From IMG/VR virus record IMGVR_UViG_3300049734_000427, positions 1-36,720 of that record: 36,720 nucleotides of DNA; one strand, 5' to 3'. Below the pieces are notes generated by a model that saw only the letters and a list, made by a program, of their open reading frames with translations, searched no databases and was not told where the DNA came from. Positions 20,611 to 29,809 of this stretch are shown here, one piece after another (the stretch's first letter is position 1; each line of letters opens with the position of its first letter). The position numbers and the translations under genes are program-made. Source of the stretch: a virus.

Positions 20611-20882
20611 CGTGCGAAAAAATCCGCATTGATCCGGTCACCTTCCACCACCACGCGCTCCTGGGAGTCGGGATCGAGCGAATCAAACCAGGCGCGATCC
20701 CGGCCGGAATAGAAGCAAGCCAGGGTCGGCTCATTCCCCTGCGCCAGGAGAAGCTGCTCACATTGACCGATAGAGACCTGGCGCAAATGGATTGACTCAA
20801 GGGATCCATCCAGGTGCGTCACCTGGATCTCGGCGCCCCCCTTCAAGGTTTCCAGGGGAGAAGGTCCATTGGATTCATTCAT
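20445..20882 (-). CDS. Tail assembly chaperone (G-type)
   Basis: A 145-residue protein starting MNESNGPSPLETLKGGAEIQ. It contains VTHLDGSLESIHLRQVSIGQ, a helical RDRAWFDSLDPDSQERVVVE segment and ends in a low-complexity Glu/Pro/Ala tail. The same overall make-up (small acidic protein directly before the tape measure gene, overlapping a second reading frame) identifies tail assembly chaperones that hold the tape measure protein during tube polymerisation. Its ATG overlaps the stop of the lipoprotein gene (ATGA). The sequence is not close to lambda G, so the call rests on position and gene structure. Confidence 0.65.
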   Translation of the reverse strand: MNESNGPSPLETLKGGAEIQVTHLDGSLESIHLRQVSIGQCEQLLLAQGNEPTLACFYSGRDRAWFDSLDPDSQERVVVEGDRINADFFARWYRRLAARQDRILPGAMEKFINRALEEPEAPPAPPAPAPSPSRISAPPPVRSRE

Positions 20883-21046
20883 GGCAGGGGGGGGGAGATT
20901 TCCACAATTCGGTTGGTTCCATGGATGGAGCGATCCTCCGTGACCACCGAATCCCGCGCGATAATAAGTTTGCAGGAAACGAGCACGAGCGCGGCGACAC
21001 AAGTAGCCAGGAAAAGGACCGCGGAAATAATTCGGCCGCGCATCAT
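20879..21046 (-). CDS. 55-residue predicted lipoprotein inside the tail operon
   Basis: A short gene with ATGA overlaps at both ends, so it is almost certainly translated. The N-terminus MMRGRIISAVLFLATCVAAL is a classic signal: a positive start and a hydrophobic core, ending in the lipobox LVSC with Cys at residue 25. The mature part is only ~30 residues (KLIIARDSVVTEDRSIHGTN and a Pro-rich end). Known small phage lipoproteins act in superinfection exclusion (T5 Llp, TP-J34 Ltp) or as Rz1-type spanins. Neither is shown here, and no Rz-like partner was found next to it. A structural tail role would be unexpected for a lipoprotein. Confidence 0.7.
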   Translation of the reverse strand: MMRGRIISAVLFLATCVAALVLVSCKLIIARDSVVTEDRSIHGTNRIVEISPPLP

Positions 21047-21399
21047 CCGGGATATTCCCCCTCGATCATTTCAAGACGCATGAGCTCCTGCAGGGCGCCC
21101 GGATCCCCCTTGCCCCAATCGATGCCGGCGACCGGGAGCTTCGCCACCGTCACGGGCTCATCTTGCTGCATGAGCTGGTCGTTGATCCGCTTCTCAAGGG
21201 CGGCGATTTCCTCGGGCTTCGATTCGCCATTCCGTTCTTCGGCGAGAGTTTTATTGTAGGCATCCCGGACCCCATCGATCACGCGCGTGAGCTCCGCGAT
21301 ATTTCGGTGGCACCGATAAGCGGCCAGGCCGGAGCAAGCTTTATCCCGCGCCAGGATGGAGAGGACGTTGTGGAGGGAATAGATATTCTGAGTTTTCAT
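21043..21399 (-). CDS. Small helical late protein of unknown function
   Basis: A 118-residue protein starting MKTQNIYSLHNVLSILARDK. Residues about 30 to 80 form long helices (AELTRVIDGVRDAYNKTLAE, then EEIAALEKRINDQLMQQDEP), and the C-terminal part ends GALQELMRLEMIEGEYPG. The pattern (short N-terminal helix, long charged helix, late acidic loop and a final L..L..l.. helix) recalls small DUF1617-like phage proteins of unknown role. It lies in the late operon between small structural genes and the lipoprotein, with an ATGA overlap to the latter. Confidence 0.6.
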   Translation of the reverse strand: MKTQNIYSLHNVLSILARDKACSGLAAYRCHRNIAELTRVIDGVRDAYNKTLAEERNGESKPEEIAALEKRINDQLMQQDEPVTVAKLPVAGIDWGKGDPGALQELMRLEMIEGEYPG

Positions 21400-21411
21400 A
21401 ATGGAGGACCG

Positions 21412-21876
21412 TCAAGGGATGATAGGCAAAGGTTCCGGCGTCGGGATTTCTTCGGGAGGCGCCAGGCTTTCGGAGGCCTTCAGGATGAGCGCGTCCTGGA
21501 AAGCGGGGAGGAATTCGGCCGCGCCCGGGAGCGCATCCACCTCGGCCCGGGTGAGGACGAAATAACCGACCGGCGTCACACTAGGCAGAATATCTTTGTT
21601 GGCGCCGGGGGGAATGATGGGAGGCCCGCTGCCCCCTTCGCCCGGTTGAGAGACCGTCAAATATTCAACCGAGCCTTCCCCCTTGAAGCCAAAGGCCTGG
21701 TTCGTAATTTCGATAAGGAGACTCATCCGGGAGACTTGCCAGAGCGTGACCGAAGCCCCCTGGCCTTCCGAAGCCAGGTCCCGGTCGTCGGCCGATTCGA
21801 GTTGAGCCAGGAGACCTAAAAGACCTTTTGATTGGAGGAAGGCCTTTAGTTGTTCGATAGGATCGCAAGGATTCAT
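21412..21876 (-). CDS. Late protein of unknown function
   Basis: A 154-residue acidic protein (MNPCDPIEQLKAFLQSKGLL). The middle is beta-rich (GASVTLWQVSRMSLLIEITN, then GSVEYLTVSQPG), and the C-terminus is Pro-rich. It is the second of three small genes between the giant fibre and the tail chaperones. The composition suggests a structural or fibre-associated protein, but no family is recognised. Confidence 0.55.
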   Translation of the reverse strand: MNPCDPIEQLKAFLQSKGLLGLLAQLESADDRDLASEGQGASVTLWQVSRMSLLIEITNQAFGFKGEGSVEYLTVSQPGEGGSGPPIIPPGANKDILPSVTPVGYFVLTRAEVDALPGAAEFLPAFQDALILKASESLAPPEEIPTPEPLPIIP

Positions 21877-21878
21877 GG

Positions 21879-22331
21879 TTAGGAATAGTAAACGTCGATA
21901 TGGATTTTTTGAAGATTCGCCGGCTGATTAGGGACCACGTCCATGTAGAGAACGATTGCATTCGCCAGAGTGAGCCTACTTCGGAGCGTGACCGATTGGA
22001 CCGTACTGGCGCCAACGTTTCGCCATTGAATCGTGATCCCCGTGTAGGGAGGGACGATGAGAGCCACCGAAGCAAACCAGGAGGCCGGCCCACCCGATGT
22101 ATCTTTTTTGAATGCGGTGAAATTAAAGGCACTGCTCAGGAGCGCGTCGGCCGTTCCGCCTTTGAATTCGACGTCCGCATAAGCGTGAAGCGTTCCGGAC
22201 GGAGGAGCCTTCGGATCCCCGTCAATTTTAACCGGATCGCCGGCGATGATCGTCACCCAGGATTTTTCAGAAGCGACGTTGGCGCCCACCACCGTGACCG
22301 CGCCGCCTTGCAAATCAGATAGGGTAGGCAT
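21879..22331 (-). CDS. Beta-rich late protein, possibly fibre-associated
   Basis: A 150-residue protein, mostly beta strands with regular hydrophobic alternation (DLQGGAVTVVGANVASEK, then AYADVEFKGGTADALLSSAF, then YTGITIQWRNVGASTVQSV). Its ATG overlaps the stop of the giant fibre gene (TAATG), so it is translated straight after it. Such a small beta-sandwich protein after a fibre could be a fibre-tip, chaperone or decoration protein; the sequence does not decide. Confidence 0.55.
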   Translation of the reverse strand: MPTLSDLQGGAVTVVGANVASEKSWVTIIAGDPVKIDGDPKAPPSGTLHAYADVEFKGGTADALLSSAFNFTAFKKDTSGGPASWFASVALIVPPYTGITIQWRNVGASTVQSVTLRSRLTLANAIVLYMDVVPNQPANLQKIHIDVYYS

Positions 22332-25300
22332 TAGGGGGAAAGTACGATTTGCCCAGAGCCAGTAAGCTGCGCCCAGACAAACTCATTGCCACCGGCGCCG
22401 ACCAGGACCCAGGCCTTATTAGGGTCGGTATCGTGAGGGAACTTCGGAAAGACCACCCCCAGCCCCCCCGTCGTCCGGTAAATGAGCTCCGTGGAAATAT
22501 CGATCCGCGGCGTCACCACGTAGCCCCCGGCCGTAATATTATTAGAGGCGGAAAGATTGCCCACCGTCTCCAGGCTCCCGGAAACGGTCACCAGGCTTTG
22601 CTCCTGATTTTCGACCATCATTGAATTTTCCAATTCCTTCCCGCCTTTCCATCGGGCGATATAATTTTGGGTACCGCTGCCGGTGAGATCCCCGGTCCCA
22701 CCACCCGCGGGCGGTACGCGCCAAACGCGATCCCCATAAAGGACCGTCGTGCCATCCGCGGTTCCGCTTCCCAGGGCTGACGTCGGGATATCCGCGGCGA
22801 CCAGATACCGGAACGTCGGGACATTCGCCGGAGCCGCGGATGGCCCGGCAAAGAAGGAATTGGGCGCGACGCCAGTGTTCCATGAGAAGGTGAGCGTCAC
22901 GTCCCCGGACGTGCCGGCCGTGGGAGCGACCAGGAGCGGGAAAGCGGTGGAGGAGCCTTTAATGGTCCGGACATACGTGGTCGGAGCCAACCAGGATTGG
23001 AGCGTCGCCTGGCTGAACGCCACCAGGGTCGTGTCCGCGGAGAGCCGGCCGTAAACCTGGAAGGGATTGGACTGCGCGCTCGGCGCCGGCGTGAAAGTGA
23101 GGCCGGCCAGATTCGTCACGCCGGCGACAGAGAGCCCACCCGTGAGGCTCAGAGCGCGGCCGGAGAAATCCCCATTATTCGTGAGCGCCAGGCTCCCGGC
23201 GACGGAGAGCGCTGACCCGGATTCGGTCACGATGGAATCGGTGATCTGGGAGGAGCTCGCCCACTTGGTCAATTTGCCCGTGGTGATGGGCGCCAGGCCG
23301 GCGATCCCGGCCGACGTGAGGACGCCGGTCACGGTATCGAGGGAGAGCGGCGCCGTGACCGTGATTTCCTGGCCGGCGCCATTCGAATTCGCATAGCGCC
23401 CCAGGAGGCGCTGCGCCGTCATATCGAGATCGCCCGGGACATGCCGGTGGACGAAAGGTGCGTAGGTATTGGGCGCGATCGAGAGCGTGTAGGTTTTATT
23501 CGGCAAATCCCGCACGGCCCCCAGGGGCGCCGAAAGGATCGCCTTAAACCAGCCGGCCGTGTCGCCGAAATACGGTTCGGCCGTGGGAGGATTGGTGAGC
23601 CCCCCGCCAGGATTGAGCCAATTAAAGAGCTCCGTGCGGTCAATCGATTTGAACCGGACCCGGCCGTTCCCATCGGCCGCTTCCATTCCAAAGATCCGCA
23701 CCACGCTGGTGGAGATCATCGAAGGGGGCGTGGTTTCCAGGCGGAGGATCCGCTTGGATTTATCCGGATCGGTCGCCAATTCCAGCGACCAGGGCGAATC
23801 CGTGAGAGAGGAGACAGAAGCCGGCGCTTCCACCGTGCCGGTCCAGATTGGAAGGTAACCGGAGGCGCCCGTGCCGGAGACATTGCCGGAGCCGAGATCC
23901 GAAGTCATCGCGACCGTTCCGCTTTTATCAGGGAAAGACCAGGTGCGCTGCCCCGTGACGGCCGTCAGATCAAACCGGCCATGAATGATGCTAGGGCTGA
24001 AAGCCTTGTAGTAGGTGAGATGACCCCCAGGGGTGAATCGATATTGCGGCCCGGCGACGCTTTCGCCGGCGCCATCAGCCTGCGCCTGCGTGAGCCCAGA
24101 ATGCAAAAAGAGAGAGACCCAATTTAGGGTATTGGTAGAGCCCACGACATTCACCGATAAACCACCCATGGCGTAGGTGCCGGCGTTATTATTTCGCAAC
24201 CGAATATCGCGGATCCATGATCCAGAAGAATTGATGGTGCCCGTCACCCCAAATGCAGGATTGCTGGCGCTATTCATTCCAAGGCGAACACCGTCCGCTT
24301 CGATCCCGCCGACCTTGGATTGAAAACCGGAGCCCGTATCCACGAGAAAGATGGGTGTCAATTCAATGTCACTTTCCACGCCATCCGTAGGCATGGATTT
24401 AATATTATTAGCGTAGTAAGCATCATCCACCACCGTGACCGTCGTGGCCGTGGAATCCCAGACCGTGCCGGATCCGGAATAACCGATGAATGCGTCGACA
24501 ATCACGTTAGGATAATTCCAATTGCCCGTGGAAGATTTGATGGCAAAGCACCAGCGATTATCCGTCTTATCAAAACCGATCTTAACCTTGCTCACGACCG
24601 TAGACCCACCATTCACTAGCGCCTTTCCATTGATCCAATATTTGCGCGTATCCGAGAGCCAATAAATGTAACCACTGACCTCGACCAAGGTGTCCATGGC
24701 GTCCAGCCTATAATCCATGAGGCGCACGGTCCAGCGGCCCATGGTAAATGTGCCGGAGGAAGTAGCGCTCCCCGTCGTCGCCGGCATTTTCACCAGGATA
24801 TTTCCCGTTTGATTGGAGACGCCGACGTACCCGCCCCCGTGCCCAATAAAATATTTCGCGCTATTGGTGACCACATAGGGACGGATTCGCACGTTCGCGG
24901 CGCCGACCCGGTAAGATGCATCCAGGCTTCCCGTGACAGACATTGAGACAGCCGAAGTCACCAGGGATCCGGAATCGGTCAGGTTCGAATTCCCGAGCAC
25001 GCTTCCGCTCGTCCATTTCGGAATGACGTTGGCCGATCCGGTTCCCGGACCCGTGACCCATCCCGGATTGAGCCAGGCCTGGAAGGAGGCCTTGGTCATC
25101 GATTCCACGCGCGCGGAGACAGACTGCGGCGATTGAGCGGTGAGAACAAACGTGTTAGCGTCACCGGAGGCCGCGGGCGCCTTCGCGGAAATTTCATCGG
25201 AAAGGAATAAGCTGCCCCCGGCCGTCAGATAGGCTTTGACCACGTCCGCGGTCGAGGCCTCGATGGCATGCCAGGAGGCCGAAGGATTGTCCCACCTTTT

Positions 25301-28300
25301 TGATCCGGAGATTTCCTGGTCCGTGGCGAGCGTGACAAAGCCAGAGAGATCCGGCGCCGGAACATTGATGGTCCACGATCGATCGGCGGAGAGATCTTGC
25401 GTGTTGGGAGCGGAGACGGTGGCGATTCCGGAGCCCAGGAAGGTGAGCGCGCGCGTGATCGGAACCACATTTTTTGTGAGCGCCACCGTCCCCGTATCAT
25501 CCGGCATCGTCCAGACCCGGCCGACCGTGACCCCACCCATTGCGAACCACCCGTAAACGGATGAGGAAGGATAAAAGGCGTAACCACCCGCGGGCGTGAA
25601 TCGGTACTGCGGAAATTGATTGTACCCGCTGAGATCCACATTCGCCTTGGTCGTATTGGAGACCTGGTAGAGCGCCGTGTACGTGATCGCGCCCGTGCCC
25701 GAATTGCCATAAACGGCCAAGCCACTCATCCCCCAGATCGATCCACCGTCGTTGCTTCGAATTTTGAAATCCCGCGCGTAGCCACCGGCCCCAACGATGG
25801 TGCCGAAGATGCCATAGGTGGGAGAATTAATCCCGATTGTGACGCCATCGATCGTCAATCCACCTACCTTCGTTTGAGCGGTGGAGGACGTATTGAGGAA
25901 ATCCGCGAAAGGCTTGGAGCGCAATTGAACGGCGCCCGATTGAGGATTGGCGTCCCATACGCCGACGTAGGCCGTACTAGAGCTCGCCGGCGCGATCACC
26001 GAGAAATTGCCACCCACCGTGAGATTGCCGGTGAGATCGAGCGAAGCGCCATAGAGCGCGCCAGAGCGCAAGACCTTGAAGGCCGTAGGATTCTCCTTCG
26101 ATGCCATCCAAAACATCGGGAAGGTTCCAACGTTCCCGGAAAGGTCGATTTCGATTGCCGTGAATCCGGCCGGGATATCCGCAGGCTCCGTAAAGGCAGA
26201 GAGCGTCCAGCCATTCAAATGATAATTTTCGTGCATCCAAACCGAAGGCGTGACCACCACCGTGGCGCTATCCAAAATTTCAATATCCACCGCACCACCG
26301 GCGTAAGTAGAGGCCGTCAGCAAACGGATTTTCCGAATGAATTGAGAGGAGGAATACTTGTGGTTTTCCAGAAGCTGCAAGGTCGGATGACCCCCGAATG
26401 ACATGCCGGCAAAAAAGACCAGGTGCTGGTGATTGCCGGAGGCCGGATCCGAAACAATAAACCTGGCCGCGGCCCGGGATCCCCCGGAGCCCGCGGAATT
26501 ATCCAAGGGATTTTGATAGGCGATCCGGTACCATTTGAAGGAAGGCGCCGGATTGACCGCGAGCGAGCGCGAGGCAAAAGCGATCGGAGCGACCTGCTGC
26601 GTATTGGCCTGGAGGACGGCGCCACTAAATTGCAAACCATACCCGAGCGAGATGAGCTCCGCGGCGCCCGTGCCCGCGGTGGTGCGCCCCAGGAGACGCG
26701 CCGTCGTGACATTATTGATTTCGCCAAAGGCGTGCGTATGGCCGGGCAGGCTGAGAGACGTCCACGATTGCCAGGCGGTCCCATCATATTTCCGCACCTT
26801 AAGGTCGATGGGCGCCGTGCCGGCCGCGCACCAGACCTGAAAGGATCCGGCGCCAGCGGCCGCGCGTTCAAATTGGATGCCCCCGCCAAACTCGCCCGGA
26901 TAATTCGTGGAGGCCGTCGAATTGATGATGGCTAGGAGCCGATTCGTCGCCGGAGCCACATTCGCATCCAGCCAATTGCGCGCTTCAATCTGCGGCGCGG
27001 AAAGGACCGTATGCGTCCAGGCGAGATTTGAAGAAAGCGCCTGCGCGCCAGCCGGCGAGATCGAGAGATGAAGCGAATTCCCGGAGGCATGGCTGATCGT
27101 TCGGGTGACCGGGACATAATCGGCCGCGAGTCCAAGCCAGGCTTTGAGGCCGGCGAGATCCGCAGATTTAACGTCCTGCGCCGCGGAGGCCGCACTCGTG
27201 TCGACCACGAGCACGAGGGAACCAGCGGCCAGGGTCGCCGCGGAGGCCTTCAGAGCGAGCGCGGCAGGACCGGCATTAAAAATATGCTTCCCGGTCCAGG
27301 TGGGCGCGATCGCCTGCGAGAGCGCCGGCGCGGAGTCGGAACGCATGAAGGTGGTGGCCGACCCATTGACGGCCGCGAGGCCGACCACGGCCGTAGGATT
27401 GGCCGCGGACGGGACCGCCAGGTCAGATTTTAGGTTCGCCTTGGACCGCGAAAAAAGGACCACCCGGCTCAATCCGTCCGTGGGATCCTGTTTCCAGACC
27501 GGCGCATGCGTCCATGAGGACGTGGCGTCGTAGCCATTACAGGCGATGGCCTCCGCAGAGAGCGTCGCCGTGGTCGCGAAGGATTGGACAAAGAGAACGC
27601 CAGGCGCGGAGCGCTGCAAATAAATATCCGGAGCGCTTGCCCCGTCGCTAAAATAGAGAGAGCCCCCGGCCTGGAAAGCGACATGCGGCCAGGTTTGGCC
27701 GGCCACCGTTTTGACCCCCAGGACCGTCGCGGACGTATCGGAATTGACGAAGGTATGGGAGCCCGTCCAAAGCGGCACAATCGCCTGCGAGAGCGCCGGC
27801 GCGGCGTCCGATCGCATGAAGGTGGAGGCCGAACCATTGACGGCCGTGAGGCCGACCGCGGCCGTGGGATTGGCCGCGATCGGGACCGCCAGGTTGGTCT
27901 TTAGATTCGCGACAGACTGCGTTTTGAAGATCCCCCCGTCAGAGACCCAGACCGGCAGAGCGGCCGCGGACGTCGCCGTGGTACTCGATGCCATCGAACC
28001 AAACACCTTGAAGAAGATCCCAGGGTCGGGATCCGCGCCGACGCCGACGCTCGTCCCATTATCCCGGATCACCGAAGATCCCAGATTGGAAGCGCTCGTC
28101 CAAAGAGCCAGGCGCCCCTGCGTGCCTGATCCCGTAATGTCACCCCCGCCACCACCACCCGCCCCGCCAAAGGGCGGCGAGAAAGCGAGGATAGTGAAAC
28201 CAGAAGCGACGAAAGAAGAATGAATAGTGGTCGAGCCCGTCGACGTCCGCGCCCATATTTCCCAGGCGATCGGGACGTCCAGGCCGGGCGTTAATTCCGT

Positions 28301-29809
28301 CACCACCACGAGCGAGTCGCTAATATCCCGAAGATCCCCGGTGGCCGTATGAGCAACGTTCCCATTGATCCAAATTTCCAGCGTGAGAATAGCGTTTAGC
28401 GTATCGATCTGCTGCAGAGCGAGGAAAAGGTAATATTGGGTATTCGGATGATAGGCCGGCGTCGAAATGGTAAAGAGGCGCTGCGGCGTCGTATTGACCA
28501 CCGTATCCGTCACGATTCGATCCACAAAAGCGCGACCATTAATGAGGAGATTAGGCGCCTCGATGACCATGTCGGTAGAGACCTTATCCGGCCCTACGCA
28601 AAAATAAGAATGCGTCCCGTCATTGGATCCATCATCCAGGCGGAAACAAATTTGATCCGCGGCCGGCGCATAGAAGCCCGTCAGGAGGCGCGGCGAGTAA
28701 CTGGTAAAGACAAAGCCCGGGAGCGATTCATCCCCGGCCTGCGCCCCCAGGCGCGGAGCGAAGAAGCGCTTGGTGGATGAGACCTCCGACGCAAGATCCG
28801 CGATGGGAGAATTGACGAGCGTGAAGGCGCCCGTGGCTTTCGGAAGATACGTGGCCGTGAGCGGATTAGGGTCGGCGCCGACCGCGCGCGAGACCTGCAC
28901 GTAATCGATCTGGCGCCAGGTTTTGTCCCATCCCCAGAATTGAGGCGAGACGCCGGCCGAAATAGGAGGCTCGAAAGCCGTCACCATCGCGATCGTCCAG
29001 GTGCGGTCGACCGACAAGTCGGAGCCGGCCGGATTCGACGCCACGCTGATATGAGCGCCAGCGGCCAGGGAGATCTTCCGGCCGATCGGGACGTACCCGG
29101 AGACGATCGACGTTCGGAGATTCGCCAGGCTTACACCGGCGACCTTGCTGTCGCCAGGATTGCGGTAGAGGACCTCGGCCGTTTCCGCGGGCGTCGCCAA
29201 AGGGACAACCGACAAGCGGAGCTGGTCGGCAATTTCGAAATAAGCCGGCGCGGCGCTAGCCCAGGACCAGACCGGGCGCGTGGTCGTATCCGGATTGACC
29301 AGGACGAAGGAAGTCGAGCTCCCGGGCGTCAGGCGAACCGTGGTGCCCCCTTGGGCGAAATCCACCGGCCGATTGATCCTCACGCGCGCGGGCGCGGAGG
29401 AGGAGAGATCCTCCAGGGCGGAGTCAGCGAGCTTGGATCCATTCCAGAAGGGGAGCTTGGGCGCCGTGAGCTCCGGCAGACCCGGCACCATGTTGGCGCC
29501 AAAGTCGGCCATGGACATTGCTTTAAAGGCCTGGGGAGCGCCGGCCGGGGAGACCGAAAAGACGGCGACAAAATCAGCGATGGAAACGGGATCGGCTTTG
29601 GAGGCGAGCCATCCAGCAATTGCGATCCCACCCGACTCCTGGGTGGCGATGGAATTAAGGAGGCGCGTCCCGTCCCAATAGGGAATATGCGGAGCGGAGA
29701 GACCTTCTACGGGGGGCGCCGGATCAAACGAGCAAGGATCGATGATATCCGGCAGCGCATTGGTCCCGCCCCATATTCCTGGGATCGGAATTGCCGGAGC
29801 GTCGGTCAT
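22331..29809 (-). CDS. Giant tail fibre / adhesin protein (2492 residues)
   Basis: It starts MTDAPAIPIPGIWGGTNALP. The body is long, Gly/Ser/Thr/Ala-rich and beta-rich, built from units seen in many phage fibres. These include GLxAVNGSAxTFMRSDxAPALSQA (two copies), FPDKSGTVAMTSD and MPDDTGTVALTKN, QYRFTPGGHLTYY and QYRFTPAGGYAFY, and several GSGT...W......S......G blocks (for example GSGTQGRLALWTSASNLGSS and GSGTQNYIARWKGGKELENS). Repeated RTISHASG/RKISLAAGAHISV units also occur. It probably forms a very long trimeric side or central fibre that binds the host. No tail-spike enzyme motif or cleaved chaperone domain is evident at the C-terminus. The ATG overlaps the stop of the preceding gene (ATGA). 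Its place between tube and tape measure genes is unusual. Confidence 0.9.
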   Translation of the reverse strand: MTDAPAIPIPGIWGGTNALPDIIDPCSFDPAPPVEGLSAPHIPYWDGTRLLNSIATQESGGIAIAGWLASKADPVSIADFVAVFSVSPAGAPQAFKAMSMADFGANMVPGLPELTAPKLPFWNGSKLADSALEDLSSSAPARVRINRPVDFAQGGTTVRLTPGSSTSFVLVNPDTTTRPVWSWASAAPAYFEIADQLRLSVVPLATPAETAEVLYRNPGDSKVAGVSLANLRTSIVSGYVPIGRKISLAAGAHISVASNPAGSDLSVDRTWTIAMVTAFEPPISAGVSPQFWGWDKTWRQIDYVQVSRAVGADPNPLTATYLPKATGAFTLVNSPIADLASEVSSTKRFFAPRLGAQAGDESLPGFVFTSYSPRLLTGFYAPAADQICFRLDDGSNDGTHSYFCVGPDKVSTDMVIEAPNLLINGRAFVDRIVTDTVVNTTPQRLFTISTPAYHPNTQYYLFLALQQIDTLNAILTLEIWINGNVAHTATGDLRDISDSLVVVTELTPGLDVPIAWEIWARTSTGSTTIHSSFVASGFTILAFSPPFGGAGGGGGGDITGSGTQGRLALWTSASNLGSSVIRDNGTSVGVGADPDPGIFFKVFGSMASSTTATSAAALPVWVSDGGIFKTQSVANLKTNLAVPIAANPTAAVGLTAVNGSASTFMRSDAAPALSQAIVPLWTGSHTFVNSDTSATVLGVKTVAGQTWPHVAFQAGGSLYFSDGASAPDIYLQRSAPGVLFVQSFATTATLSAEAIACNGYDATSSWTHAPVWKQDPTDGLSRVVLFSRSKANLKSDLAVPSAANPTAVVGLAAVNGSATTFMRSDSAPALSQAIAPTWTGKHIFNAGPAALALKASAATLAAGSLVLVVDTSAASAAQDVKSADLAGLKAWLGLAADYVPVTRTISHASGNSLHLSISPAGAQALSSNLAWTHTVLSAPQIEARNWLDANVAPATNRLLAIINSTASTNYPGEFGGGIQFERAAAGAGSFQVWCAAGTAPIDLKVRKYDGTAWQSWTSLSLPGHTHAFGEINNVTTARLLGRTTAGTGAAELISLGYGLQFSGAVLQANTQQVAPIAFASRSLAVNPAPSFKWYRIAYQNPLDNSAGSGGSRAAARFIVSDPASGNHQHLVFFAGMSFGGHPTLQLLENHKYSSSQFIRKIRLLTASTYAGGAVDIEILDSATVVVTPSVWMHENYHLNGWTLSAFTEPADIPAGFTAIEIDLSGNVGTFPMFWMASKENPTAFKVLRSGALYGASLDLTGNLTVGGNFSVIAPASSSTAYVGVWDANPQSGAVQLRSKPFADFLNTSSTAQTKVGGLTIDGVTIGINSPTYGIFGTIVGAGGYARDFKIRSNDGGSIWGMSGLAVYGNSGTGAITYTALYQVSNTTKANVDLSGYNQFPQYRFTPAGGYAFYPSSSVYGWFAMGGVTVGRVWTMPDDTGTVALTKNVVPITRALTFLGSGIATVSAPNTQDLSADRSWTINVPAPDLSGFVTLATDQEISGSKRWDNPSASWHAIEASTADVVKAYLTAGGSLFLSDEISAKAPAASGDANTFVLTAQSPQSVSARVESMTKASFQAWLNPGWVTGPGTGSANVIPKWTSGSVLGNSNLTDSGSLVTSAVSMSVTGSLDASYRVGAANVRIRPYVVTNSAKYFIGHGGGYVGVSNQTGNILVKMPATTGSATSSGTFTMGRWTVRLMDYRLDAMDTLVEVSGYIYWLSDTRKYWINGKALVNGGSTVVSKVKIGFDKTDNRWCFAIKSSTGNWNYPNVIVDAFIGYSGSGTVWDSTATTVTVVDDAYYANNIKSMPTDGVESDIELTPIFLVDTGSGFQSKVGGIEADGVRLGMNSASNPAFGVTGTINSSGSWIRDIRLRNNNAGTYAMGGLSVNVVGSTNTLNWVSLFLHSGLTQAQADGAGESVAGPQYRFTPGGHLTYYKAFSPSIIHGRFDLTAVTGQRTWSFPDKSGTVAMTSDLGSGNVSGTGASGYLPIWTGTVEAPASVSSLTDSPWSLELATDPDKSKRILRLETTPPSMISTSVVRIFGMEAADGNGRVRFKSIDRTELFNWLNPGGGLTNPPTAEPYFGDTAGWFKAILSAPLGAVRDLPNKTYTLSIAPNTYAPFVHRHVPGDLDMTAQRLLGRYANSNGAGQEITVTAPLSLDTVTGVLTSAGIAGLAPITTGKLTKWASSSQITDSIVTESGSALSVAGSLALTNNGDFSGRALSLTGGLSVAGVTNLAGLTFTPAPSAQSNPFQVYGRLSADTTLVAFSQATLQSWLAPTTYVRTIKGSSTAFPLLVAPTAGTSGDVTLTFSWNTGVAPNSFFAGPSAAPANVPTFRYLVAADIPTSALGSGTADGTTVLYGDRVWRVPPAGGGTGDLTGSGTQNYIARWKGGKELENSMMVENQEQSLVTVSGSLETVGNLSASNNITAGGYVVTPRIDISTELIYRTTGGLGVVFPKFPHDTDPNKAWVLVGAGGNEFVWAQLTGSGQIVLSP
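27309..27439. repeat. 131-bp internal repeat of the fibre gene, copy 1
   Basis: It matches copy 2 at 27780 to 27910 without gaps at a constant offset of 471 bases, with scattered substitutions. It encodes one GLxAVNGSA..FMRSD.APALSQA fibre unit on the minus strand. It reflects tandem growth of the fibre and is a likely place for recombination. Confidence 0.7.
27780..27910. repeat. 131-bp internal repeat of the fibre gene, copy 2
   Basis: This is the partner of the repeat at 27309 to 27439 and encodes the same fibre unit. The unit between the two copies is therefore about 157 residues long and can be regarded as one fibre module. Confidence 0.7.

Noticed and set aside
22331-29809. Diversity-generating retroelement or CRISPR-like array in the repetitive fibre gene
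   Set aside because: No reverse transcriptase, template/variable repeat pair or regular spacer-repeat structure; the repeats are coding fibre units.
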